A stretch of 64,000 nucleotides of DNA from Amycolatopsis sp. WAC 01376 (GTDB lineage: Bacteria > Actinomycetota > Actinomycetes > Mycobacteriales > Pseudonocardiaceae): contig NZ_QHKL01000007.1 of NCBI RefSeq assembly GCF_003947415.1, positions 62,001-126,000 of the forward strand, in the 5' to 3' direction. Within the stretch, counting starts at the first letter, position 1; the number at the start of each line of letters is the position of its first letter. The notes beneath the pieces are model-generated. The model was not told where the DNA came from. It was given only the letters and a program-made list of their open reading frames with translations, and did not search any database. Made by a program: the position numbers and the translations under genes. This document shows positions 41,554-49,229 of this stretch, one piece after another.

Positions 41554-42656
41554 AACTCAGCGGTGTGGAACTGCGCCGGGTCCGGATGCCGCTCGTGGCC
41601 CCGTTCCGGACGTCGTTCGGAACGCAGGCCGAACGGGAACTGCTGCTCGTCCGCGCGGTGACGCCGGCGGGCGAGGGCTGGGGCGAATGCGTGGCGATGG
41701 AGGCGCCGCTCTACTCGTCGGAGTACAACGACGCCGCCGAGCATGTGCTGCGGAATCACCTGATCCCTGCCCTGCTGGCGGCCGACGACCTGACCGCGTA
41801 CAAGGTGACGCCGTTGCTGGCGAAGTTCAAGGGTCACCGGATGGCGAAAGGGGCGCTGGAGATGGCGGTCCTCGACGCCGAACTCCGCGCGCACGACCGG
41901 TCGTTCGCGGCCGAACTGGGGTCCACTCGCGACTCCGTGGCCTGTGGGGTCTCGGTCGGGATCATGGACTCGATCCCGCAGCTGCTCGACGTCGTCGGCG
42001 GCTACCTCGACGAGGGCTACGTCCGGATCAAGCTCAAGATCGAACCCGGCTGGGACGTCGAACCGGTCCGCCGGGTGCGGGAACGCTTCGGTGACGACGT
42101 GCTGCTCCAGGTCGACGCGAACACCGCGTACACCCTGGGCGACGCGCCCCTGCTCGCCCGGCTCGACCCGTTCGACCTGCTGCTGATCGAGCAGCCGCTC
42201 GAAGAAGAGGACGTGCTCGGGCACGCCGAACTGGCGAAACGCATCCGGACGCCCATCTGCCTCGACGAGTCGATCGTCTCCGCCAGGGCGGCGGCGGACG
42301 CGATCAAGCTCGGCGCCTGCCAGATCGTCAACATCAAACCGGGCCGCGTCGGCGGCTACCTAGAAGCCCGCCGGGTGCACGATGTCTGCGCGGCGCACGG
42401 GATCGCGGTGTGGTGCGGCGGGATGATCGAGACCGGCCTCGGCCGGGCGGCCAACGTCGCGCTCGCCTCGCTGCCCGGTTTCACGCTGCCGGGTGACACC
42501 TCGGCGTCCGGCCGGTTCTACCGCACCGACATCACCGAGCCGTTCGTGCTCGAGGCCGGGCATCTGCCGGTGCCGACCGGTCCCGGCCTCGGCGTGACTC
42601 CGATTCCCGAGCTGCTGGACGAGGTCACCGTCGAGAAAGCGTGGACCAGTTCGTAG
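41550..42656 (+). CDS. N-acylamino acid racemase (enolase superfamily, OSBS/NAAAR)
   Basis: A 368-residue enolase-superfamily enzyme, the same length as the crystallised Amycolatopsis N-acylamino acid racemase and, from memory, nearly identical over long stretches. Active-site residues fall at the published positions: Lys161 and Lys163 (RIKLKIEPG), metal ligands Asp189 (QVDANTAY), Glu214 (LIEQPLEEED) and Asp239 (CLDESI), and Lys263 (NIKPGRVGG). It interconverts N-acyl-D- and N-acyl-L-amino acids and has o-succinylbenzoate synthase activity, so automatic pipelines may call it menC; no other menaquinone genes are nearby. GTG 41550 overlaps the GNAT stop. Confidence 0.95.
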   Translation: MKLSGVELRRVRMPLVAPFRTSFGTQAERELLLVRAVTPAGEGWGECVAMEAPLYSSEYNDAAEHVLRNHLIPALLAADDLTAYKVTPLLAKFKGHRMAKGALEMAVLDAELRAHDRSFAAELGSTRDSVACGVSVGIMDSIPQLLDVVGGYLDEGYVRIKLKIEPGWDVEPVRRVRERFGDDVLLQVDANTAYTLGDAPLLARLDPFDLLLIEQPLEEEDVLGHAELAKRIRTPICLDESIVSARAAADAIKLGACQIVNIKPGRVGGYLEARRVHDVCAAHGIAVWCGGMIETGLGRAANVALASLPGFTLPGDTSASGRFYRTDITEPFVLEAGHLPVPTGPGLGVTPIPELLDEVTVEKAWTSS

Positions 42657-42681
42657 CGTTCTACGAATTCCGGGGTTAGAT

Positions 42682-42699
42682 TTGGTCGGCTCGGACCAA
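42682..42699. promoter_or_regulatory. Candidate operator upstream of the PucR-type regulator
   Basis: TTGGTC and GACCAA are perfect arms separated by six bases, 33 bases before the regulator start. A related TTGGTC-TGACC occurs at about 44406, before the MFS gene, so one regulator might bind both. Confidence 0.45.
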
Positions 42700-42732
42700 T
42701 CGGTTCGGCGAGACCGGGTTTAACTTCGGGGG

Positions 42733-44403
42733 GTGCTGACACCGGTGCCCAGCAAGCCGCATACGAGCCTGGGGCGCGTCCTCGAAGACCTCGGGGACGT
42801 GCTCCTGGAGCCGGTCGCGGTCGGCCGTACCACCCGCAGGCAACTCGGCGGGGTGGTCATCCACGATCCGCACGACGAATCCGACATCCCTGGCGGAGCC
42901 GTCGTGCTCGGCGTCGGGGTGCGGGAGCACGACGAGGTCGTCCGCCTTTTGCACGACGTGGGTGCGAGAGGTGCGGCGGCGCTCGTCGTCCGGTCTCCCG
43001 TCACCCCGGCGCCGGAACTCCGGCGTGCCGCGGAGACGTCCGGCGTCGCCCTGCTCGGGCTGGCGCGCGGCGCGTCCTGGACGCAGCTCGCCGCCATGCT
43101 CAGGACCTTGCTCGCCGAAGAGGACGTCGGCGAGGTCTCGCCGCAGACGCTCGGCGGAATGCCGTCGGGTGATCTGTTCGCCCTCGCCAACGCGATCGCC
43201 GCGCTCATCGACGCGCCGGTGACCATCGAGGATCGCAACAACCGCATCCTCGCGTTCTCCGGACGCCAGGACGAAGCGGACCCGTCCCGGGTCGAAACGA
43301 TCCTCGGCAGGCAGGTGCCGGAGCGGTTCGCCCGCAACCTGGAACGGGACGGCATCTTCGAGAAGCTGTACCGCGACCAGGCGCCCGTGTACGTCGACCC
43401 GGAACGCTATGACGGCCACGAGATCGTGATCCCCCGCGTGGCGCTCGCCGTCCGCGCGGGTGACGAGGTGCTCGGGTCGATCTGGGCGGCGGTTCGGGAA
43501 CCGCTCAGTGACGAGCGGACCCAAGCGCTGATAGACGCCGCGAAGCTGGTCGCGTTGCACATGCTCCGGCTGCGCGCGGGCGCCGACGTCGAACGGCGGC
43601 TGCGCGCGGATCTCGTGAGCACGGCGCTCGAAGGCGGCGCCGGGGCACCGGAGGCCATCGCCCGGCTTGGCTTGCTCGGTCAGCCGTCGGTCGTGCTCGC
43701 CATGGGTCTGCTCGGCTCGCCCGCGCTCGAGGACGATCTCCGTCTGGTCGCGGACCGCCAGCGGGTCGCCGACGCGCTGGCCATGCACCTGAGCGCCGTC
43801 CAGCCTCGTTCGGCCGTCGCGCTCGTAGGCGACGTCGCCTACGGCATCGTGCCGATGCCCGGCGGCCACTCCGACTGTCAGGAACGTTCGGTGCGGGTCG
43901 CTTCGACGTTCCTGGAACGCACCGGACGCCGTGCGGCGGCCGCGATCGGCGTCGGGCCGCTCGCGCTCGACGCGTCCGGACTCCACGCCTCCCGTGACGG
44001 CGCCGACCGGGCGCTGCGCGTGCTGCTCACCAACGGTGGAGCCAAACGCGTCGCGACCGCCGACGACGTCCACGTCGACGCGCTCATGCTGGATCTGGCC
44101 GATCTCGCCGCGGCCAGGGGAGACGTCGCGACAGGACCTGTCGCGCGGTTGCTCGCCTACGACGCCCAGCACCAGTCACAACTGGTGCACACCCTGCGTT
44201 GCTGGCTGGACGCCTTCGGGGACATCGGCGCCGCGTCCGCCTCGGCCTACGTCCATCCGAACACCTTCCGCTACCGGCTACGGCGGCTCGCCGAAGTCGG
44301 CGAGATCGACCTCGACGACGCGGGGGAGCGGTTCGCCGCGATGCTGCAACTGCGGCTGCTGCCCCACGACGCGCGGACCGGGCCGCCCGGCATCGAAGAC
44401 TGA
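42733..44403 (+). CDS. PucR/CdaR-family transcriptional regulator
   Basis: A 556-residue regulator. An N-terminal PucR-type ligand domain occupies about residues 10-130 (GRTTRRQLGGVVIHDPHDES and AAALVVRSP). A GAF-like or linker region lies in the middle, near VTIEDRNNRILAFSG and GHEIVIPRVALAV. A C-terminal HTH_30 follows, where ASASAYVHPNTFRYRLRRLA is the recognition region. PucR-like activators respond to nitrogen compounds such as purines or amino acids. It lies between the racemase and the peptide-uptake genes on the same strand and is the obvious local regulator of the cluster. The GTG start at 42733 follows GGGGGG. Confidence 0.88.
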   Translation: MLTPVPSKPHTSLGRVLEDLGDVLLEPVAVGRTTRRQLGGVVIHDPHDESDIPGGAVVLGVGVREHDEVVRLLHDVGARGAAALVVRSPVTPAPELRRAAETSGVALLGLARGASWTQLAAMLRTLLAEEDVGEVSPQTLGGMPSGDLFALANAIAALIDAPVTIEDRNNRILAFSGRQDEADPSRVETILGRQVPERFARNLERDGIFEKLYRDQAPVYVDPERYDGHEIVIPRVALAVRAGDEVLGSIWAAVREPLSDERTQALIDAAKLVALHMLRLRAGADVERRLRADLVSTALEGGAGAPEAIARLGLLGQPSVVLAMGLLGSPALEDDLRLVADRQRVADALAMHLSAVQPRSAVALVGDVAYGIVPMPGGHSDCQERSVRVASTFLERTGRRAAAAIGVGPLALDASGLHASRDGADRALRVLLTNGGAKRVATADDVHVDALMLDLADLAAARGDVATGPVARLLAYDAQHQSQLVHTLRCWLDAFGDIGAASASAYVHPNTFRYRLRRLAEVGEIDLDDAGERFAAMLQLRLLPHDARTGPPGIED

Positions 44404-44543
44404 CGTTGGTCTGACCGCCCCGAAACGACGGCCGATGTTCGTGTGATCGCACGAACTCCGTCCGCCGGGCGCGTTTCAGAATGAGTGATCGGCGCCACGC
44501 TCGCGCCGTTCTCCTTCTCTCCCACAGTTTCCGCGGAGGCGCC

Positions 44544-45812
44544 ATGACGGCAGTGGTCAACGAGGACACCTGGACAGCGCGGCGGATCAACCGGACGGCG
44601 CTCATCACCATGGTGGTGATGGTGTTCGCCTGGGCGGTCGACTACATCGACCGCTTCTCGATCGGGATGGCGCTGCCGATGATCGGCGCCGAATTCGAGC
44701 TGAGCAAGACCGAACAGGGCTGGCTCGTAACCGTGTTCGCGCTCGTCTACATGGTCTGCCAGATCCCGGCGGGATTTCTCGCCGATCGGTACGGCTCGCG
44801 GGGGCCGATGCTGGTCACGCTGCTGCTCTGGTCGACGTTCACCGCGATGACCGGGATGGCGGGCACCTTCGGCATGCTGCTCGTCGTCCGTGGCCTTTTC
44901 GGTGTGTGCCAAGGACTTTTCCCGGCGGCCTCGTTCAAGGCGATCGCCGAACGGACCACCCCCGGCAACCGCGCGACGGTGACCGGCGTGATGCTGTCCG
45001 CCGGCGGGATCGGCGCCGGGCTGGCGCCGCTGATCGTCGGCCCGCTGCTGATGGCGATCGGCTGGCGGCACACGTTCTTCTGGATGGCCGGGATCGGCGC
45101 GATCATCGGGGTGATCGTGTGGACGATGCTGCCCAAGGCCCTGCCCGAGGAACTCAGCAGTCTTCCGCGCGACGAGGTGAAAACCCCCGAGGTATCCCGC
45201 AAACAGGTGCTGAAGTCGCCGGTGATCTGGAAGTTCACCCTGCTGTTCTGCGTCACCAACATGCTCAACTACGGGATGATCACCTGGGTGCCCAGCTACC
45301 TGCTGGAGGCGAGGGGTCTGTCGCTGAGCCAGACCGGGGTACTGGCCGCGATCCCGATGCTGGTCAGCATCGGCACGACCATCCTCGGCGGCTGGCTGTT
45401 CGACCGGTACTTCCACGACCACGGCCGCTGGTACCTCGGTTCGATCGCGCTGGTGACCGTGGTGCTGCTGACGTTGATGGTGAACGCGGACAGCACGACG
45501 GAGTTCACCGTCTACGAGACGCTCGCCCTCGCCGTCTTCGGCATGGCGACGATGGCCGTCTTCGGCCTACCGCTGCGGGTGCTCCCCACCGCGGTCACCG
45601 GGATCGGCATGGGAGTGATGAACTTCGGCGGCCAGGTGGCGGGCGCGGTCGCGCCGGTGGCGATGGGCTGGCTCGCCGACACCTTCTCCTACACCGCCGC
45701 GTTCGGCTTCCTCATCGGCACCACCTTCCTCACCGCCGTGATGGCGTTCTGGGTGCCGCAGAACCCCGGCCAGTTCTCGTTCGCGCCGGCGAGTCCGAGC
45801 GCCGGGTCGTGA
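44544..45812 (+). CDS. MFS transporter, anion:cation symporter type
   Basis: A 422-residue carrier with 12 helices. Signatures include FAWAVDYIDRFSIGMALPMI in helix 1, and PAGFLADRYGSRGPM, the motif A loop. A later conserved stretch is YGMITWVPSYLLEARGLSL. The ACS family (ExuT/GarP-like) usually imports organic anions such as hexuronates or short acids; N-acylamino acids would fit the neighbours but that is inference. GGAGG five bases before ATG 44544 fixes the start, although the frame is open from 44481. Its TGA stop lies inside a GTCGTGAGTGGCGAT motif shared with repeat ends elsewhere. Confidence 0.88.
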   Translation: MTAVVNEDTWTARRINRTALITMVVMVFAWAVDYIDRFSIGMALPMIGAEFELSKTEQGWLVTVFALVYMVCQIPAGFLADRYGSRGPMLVTLLLWSTFTAMTGMAGTFGMLLVVRGLFGVCQGLFPAASFKAIAERTTPGNRATVTGVMLSAGGIGAGLAPLIVGPLLMAIGWRHTFFWMAGIGAIIGVIVWTMLPKALPEELSSLPRDEVKTPEVSRKQVLKSPVIWKFTLLFCVTNMLNYGMITWVPSYLLEARGLSLSQTGVLAAIPMLVSIGTTILGGWLFDRYFHDHGRWYLGSIALVTVVLLTLMVNADSTTEFTVYETLALAVFGMATMAVFGLPLRVLPTAVTGIGMGVMNFGGQVAGAVAPVAMGWLADTFSYTAAFGFLIGTTFLTAVMAFWVPQNPGQFSFAPASPSAGS

Positions 45813-45825
45813 GTGGCGATCCGGG
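45806..45825. repeat. Repeat-family end motif forming a stop codon
   Basis: GTCGTGAGTGGCGATCCGGG matches the left end of element A (16669-16686) and the motif after the VOC gene, with one or two differences. The TGA in it is the stop codon of the MFS gene. Confidence 0.55.
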
Positions 45826-45899
45826 ACTTTCCCGGCACCTCCCCTCCCGTGTCGCCGACCCCAACGCAACCCTCTCTCTCCAAAGTAGACAGGAGCCCC

Positions 45900-46811
45900 A
45901 TGCCCACCGCGTCCGAAGTCATCGAAACGATCAACGACCGTGCGAAAGAGGTCGGCGTCCGGGTCCGGCTGCACGCGGCCGAAGTCGACGGCACCCGGCG
46001 GATCGGCGTCGATGAGCACACCCCTGTCGTGACGGCGTCGGTCTTCAAGGTCCCGATCGCGCTGGAGCTGGCGAGGCAGGCCGCCGAGGGCGGGCTCGAC
46101 CTCGGTGAGCGGATCACCGTCCCACCGGGGCATCCGACACCGAGCCCGTACGGCCTGGCCACCTTCCGGCACGAGATCACGATGTCGTGGTACGACCTCG
46201 CGATCCTGATGATCGGGATCAGCGACAACGTCGCGACCGATCTGATCCTCGACCGGGTCGGGAAGGAATCGACGGAAAAGTCGTTGCGGAGGCTCGGTTT
46301 CGAGCAGACCACTGTGCCGCAGGACTGCGGGGAGGTGCTCGGCAGCATCGGGGAGGACCTCGGGATCTCCTACGAGGACGACGAAAGGCTGCTGGCGGAC
46401 CTCCCGATGGAGCGGATCGCCGCGTTGCGCGCACTGCGCCCGGAACACACTTGCGCCACGACCGGCGAAGAGATCACCCGGCTGCTCGGGCTGATCTGGC
46501 GGGACGAGGCGGCGTCGCCGGTCGCGTGCGCGGACGTCCGGCGCTGGATGGAACTCCAGGTGTGGCCGCACCGGCTGCGGTCCGGGTTCCCGGACGACGG
46601 GATCCGCGTCAGCGGCAAGACCGGGACCCTGCCTTCGGTGCGCAACGAGGTCGGCGTGGTCGAGTACCCGGATGGCGGCCGTTACGCGGTAGGGATTTTC
46701 ACCGAAGCCGTCGACGGGCGGTCGAGGGTGCCGGAGCGGGACGCGTTCATCGGGTTCGCCGCCGCGCAGGCCGTCGAATGGCTCAGGCTTCCCGAGGCCG
46801 GGAGCGAATGA
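45900..46811 (+). CDS. Cytosolic class-A beta-lactamase-fold serine hydrolase (copy 1)
   Basis: A 303-residue protein with the penicillin-recognising active site of class A enzymes: S47-V-F-K50 (nucleophile and base), S108-D-N110, and KTG in RVSGKTGTLPSVRNEVGVV. There is no signal peptide, so unlike true beta-lactamases it should stay in the cytosol. An obvious omega-loop E-P-E-L-N motif is not seen. It is clearly paralogous to the gene at 48318 (shared MSWxDL, WPHRxxSGFP and KTGTLPxVRNE). AGGAG five bases before ATG 45900 fixes the start. A D-peptidase, esterase or amidase role on imported substrates is more likely than antibiotic resistance. Confidence 0.85.
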   Translation: MPTASEVIETINDRAKEVGVRVRLHAAEVDGTRRIGVDEHTPVVTASVFKVPIALELARQAAEGGLDLGERITVPPGHPTPSPYGLATFRHEITMSWYDLAILMIGISDNVATDLILDRVGKESTEKSLRRLGFEQTTVPQDCGEVLGSIGEDLGISYEDDERLLADLPMERIAALRALRPEHTCATTGEEITRLLGLIWRDEAASPVACADVRRWMELQVWPHRLRSGFPDDGIRVSGKTGTLPSVRNEVGVVEYPDGGRYAVGIFTEAVDGRSRVPERDAFIGFAAAQAVEWLRLPEAGSE

Positions 46812-46861
46812 TTCGTCCGCCCGGATGAATTTTCCCGCCGCTCTCGTCGTTCCGCACGAAC

Positions 46862-46879
46862 CGGTGACGCCTGTCACCG
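46862..46879. promoter_or_regulatory. Palindrome in the spacer before the S12 hydrolase
   Basis: CGGTGAC-GCCT-GTCACCG gives 7-bp arms 54 bases before the start at 46933. It could be a terminator for the upstream gene or an operator for the transport operon. Confidence 0.35.
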
Positions 46880-46932
46880 TCCTAGCATTCCGGGAACCGC
46901 CGGACCGCCCTTTCCACGGACAAGAGGTGCGC

Positions 46933-48321
46933 ATGTCGAAACTTTCCGAAATCGAGACCTGGCTCGCGGAGAACTTTTCCGCCCTGCTGGAGCAGCATCA
47001 GGTGCCCGGCGCGGCCGTCGCGGTGTTCGCGGGCGGCGAGGTGATCGACCACGCGGCAGGCGTGCTGAACAAGAGCACCGGCGTCGAGTCCACTGTGGAC
47101 TCCGTCTTCCAGATCGGGTCGATCACCAAGGTGTGGACGACCACCCTGGCGATGCAGCTCGTCGACGAGGGCAGGCTGGACCTCGACAAGCCGGTCCGTG
47201 ACTACCTTCCCGAGTTCACCCTCGCCGACGGCGACGCGGCGTCGCGGATCACCGTAAGGCAGCTGACCTGCCACACCTCCGGCTTCGAGGGCGACATCTT
47301 CACCGACACCGGGCAGGGCGACGACTGCGTCGCCAAGCTCGTGGCCACGCTTTCCGACGTGCCCCAGCTGTTCGGCCCGGGGGAGATGTTCTCCTACAAC
47401 AACGCCGGCTACTGCGTGCTCGGCAGGATCGTCGAGGTCCTGCGCGGCAAGTCCTACGACGACTGCCTGCGCGACCACCTGTTCGTCCCGCTCGGGCTGA
47501 CCCACGCCGCGGCCGGACCGTACGACGCGATCCGGTACCGCGCCGCGATCGGTCACGTCCAGCCGTCGCCGGACGAGGAGCCGGTGGCCGCGCCCGTCTG
47601 GGCGCTGACGCGCTCGAACGTGCCGGCGGGTTCGCATCTCGCGATGCGCCCGCGCGACCTGCTGACCTTCGTGCGCATGCACCTCAACGAGGGCCGTGCC
47701 GACGACGGCACCCAGGTGCTCAAGCCGGAAACCGCGCGCGCCATGTGGGAACGCCAGGTCGAACTGCCCTACCTCGGCCTGATGGGCGGCGCGTGGGGGC
47801 TCGGCTGGATGATCTTTGACTGGGACGGCGGCCCGGTGATCGGCCACGACGGCGGCACCATCGGCCAGTCCGCGTTCCTGCGGGTGGTGCCGGGCAGCAA
47901 TGTCGCGGTGGCGCTGCTGACCAACGGCGGCAAACCGCTGCACCTCTACCGGGACGTCTTCCGGAAGGTGCTGGGCGACCTGGCGGGCGTCGAGGTCCCG
48001 CCGCTGCCGGAGCCCAACGCCGCGGAGGCCCCGGCGGATCCGTCGCGTTATGTGGGCGAGTACTCGTCGCAGGTCGCGGACATCGTCGTGAGCCAGGACG
48101 AGGACGGTGGCCTGTGGCTGGAACGGACGCCGAAGGGCGTGTTCGCCGACCTCGGTACGGGTCCGGAGAAGAACCGGCTGCTGGGCTACAAGGGTGACAC
48201 GCTGGTCGCCGAACACGGTGAGCTCGGCCTGCACCTCCCGCACGCCTTCGTCGGCGACGACGGCAACGGACGGGCGCTGTACGTCCACACCGGACGGGCG
48301 GACCGGCGGGTGAGCCGGTGA
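46933..48321 (+). CDS. S12-family (class C beta-lactamase-fold) serine hydrolase
   Basis: A 462-residue S12 hydrolase. The catalytic motifs are S63-I-T-K66 (FQIGSITKVW), the Y-x-N triad in FSYNNAGYC, and HDGG in VIGHDGGTIGQSAFL replacing K-T-G, as in D-aminopeptidases and esterases. A C-terminal beta-barrel-like extension runs from about residue 370. There is no signal peptide, so it is cytosolic. It is a close paralogue of the C-terminal half of the fusion protein at 54862. AGAGG five bases before ATG 46933 fixes the start; the frame opens at 46825. D-peptide or D-amino-acid amide cleavage is inferred from family and context. Confidence 0.88.
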   Translation: MSKLSEIETWLAENFSALLEQHQVPGAAVAVFAGGEVIDHAAGVLNKSTGVESTVDSVFQIGSITKVWTTTLAMQLVDEGRLDLDKPVRDYLPEFTLADGDAASRITVRQLTCHTSGFEGDIFTDTGQGDDCVAKLVATLSDVPQLFGPGEMFSYNNAGYCVLGRIVEVLRGKSYDDCLRDHLFVPLGLTHAAAGPYDAIRYRAAIGHVQPSPDEEPVAAPVWALTRSNVPAGSHLAMRPRDLLTFVRMHLNEGRADDGTQVLKPETARAMWERQVELPYLGLMGGAWGLGWMIFDWDGGPVIGHDGGTIGQSAFLRVVPGSNVAVALLTNGGKPLHLYRDVFRKVLGDLAGVEVPPLPEPNAAEAPADPSRYVGEYSSQVADIVVSQDEDGGLWLERTPKGVFADLGTGPEKNRLLGYKGDTLVAEHGELGLHLPHAFVGDDGNGRALYVHTGRADRRVSR

Positions 48322-49205
48322 CCGGAATCGGCGCCGAGATCGAGGCCGTCTTCGCGAACGCGGGGGCGCGCGGATTCGTGCACGCGCGCGAGGTCGGCGT
48401 CCCCGATGGTCCCGAAGTCGGCGTCGGCGCGGACGACCCGGTCGTGCTCGCGTCCGTGTTCAAGATCCCGGTGGCGGTCGCCTTCGCCCGTGAGGTGGCC
48501 GCCGGACGGCTCGACGAGACGGAGCGGACCCGCGTCACCGCGCGGTACCGGATCGGCGGGATCGGGACCGCCGGCTGCGCGGACGACGTCGAGATGAGCT
48601 GGCGCGACCTCGCGCATTTCATGCTGACGATGAGCGACAACGCCGCGACCGACGTCGTCTACCACCGGGTCGGACAGGAAGCGGTGGACCGGGTCCTGAC
48701 CGACCTCGGACTCACCCGGACCCGGCTGATCGGCTGCTGTGAGGACCTCTTCGCCTCGGTGATCGCCGACCTCGGCGCGCAACCGGACGACGATCTGGAA
48801 GCCGTCTTCGCCGCGGCCACGCCGGAACAGCTCTGGAAGCTTTCGGTACTCGACCCGGAACGCACCACGGCGTCGACCCCGCGCGAGATCACCACGCTGC
48901 TCGACGCCATCTGGACCGACCGCGCGGGCGACCCGGCCGCCTGCGAACGCGTGCGGACCATCATGGCCCAGCAGATCTGGCCGCATCGGATCTCGTCCGG
49001 TTTCCCGGCCGGGGTGACGATCGCGGCGAAGACCGGGACGCTGCCCGCCGTCCGCAACGAAGCGGGCGTGGTGACCGATGTGGACGGTCGCCGGTACGCC
49101 GTCGCGGTGTTCACCCGCGCCGAATCCCTCGCCGACCGCCTGCCCGCGGTCGATTCCGCCATCGGCGAGGCCGCCCGCCTCGCCGTCGCCCACCTCCGCG
49201 CGTAG
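48318..49205 (+). CDS. Cytosolic class-A beta-lactamase-fold serine hydrolase (copy 2)
   Basis: A 295-residue paralogue of the gene at 45900. Motifs are S46-V-F-K49, then SDN in MLTMSDNAATD and KTG in IAAKTGTLPAVRNEAGVV. It again lacks a signal peptide. The GTG start overlaps the preceding stop as GTGA, so it is translationally coupled to the S12 hydrolase. Having two class-A-like copies around one S12 enzyme suggests tandem duplication followed by specialisation for different substrates. The following lipoprotein gene starts 24 bases later. Confidence 0.85.
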   Translation: MTGIGAEIEAVFANAGARGFVHAREVGVPDGPEVGVGADDPVVLASVFKIPVAVAFAREVAAGRLDETERTRVTARYRIGGIGTAGCADDVEMSWRDLAHFMLTMSDNAATDVVYHRVGQEAVDRVLTDLGLTRTRLIGCCEDLFASVIADLGAQPDDDLEAVFAAATPEQLWKLSVLDPERTTASTPREITTLLDAIWTDRAGDPAACERVRTIMAQQIWPHRISSGFPAGVTIAAKTGTLPAVRNEAGVVTDVDGRRYAVAVFTRAESLADRLPAVDSAIGEAARLAVAHLRA

Positions 49206-49229
49206 AGCGCGACCCAGTAGGAGAACCGC

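Noticed and set aside
41550..42656. o-Succinylbenzoate synthase of menaquinone synthesis (menC) as the main role
   Set aside because: The enzyme family does catalyse this reaction, but no other menaquinone genes are nearby, and the coupled GNAT and deacylase genes point to N-acylamino acid racemisation.
45900..49205. Beta-lactam resistance genes
   Set aside because: The hydrolases lack signal peptides and sit in a peptide-uptake operon, so an intracellular metabolic role is better supported, although incidental lactamase activity is possible.
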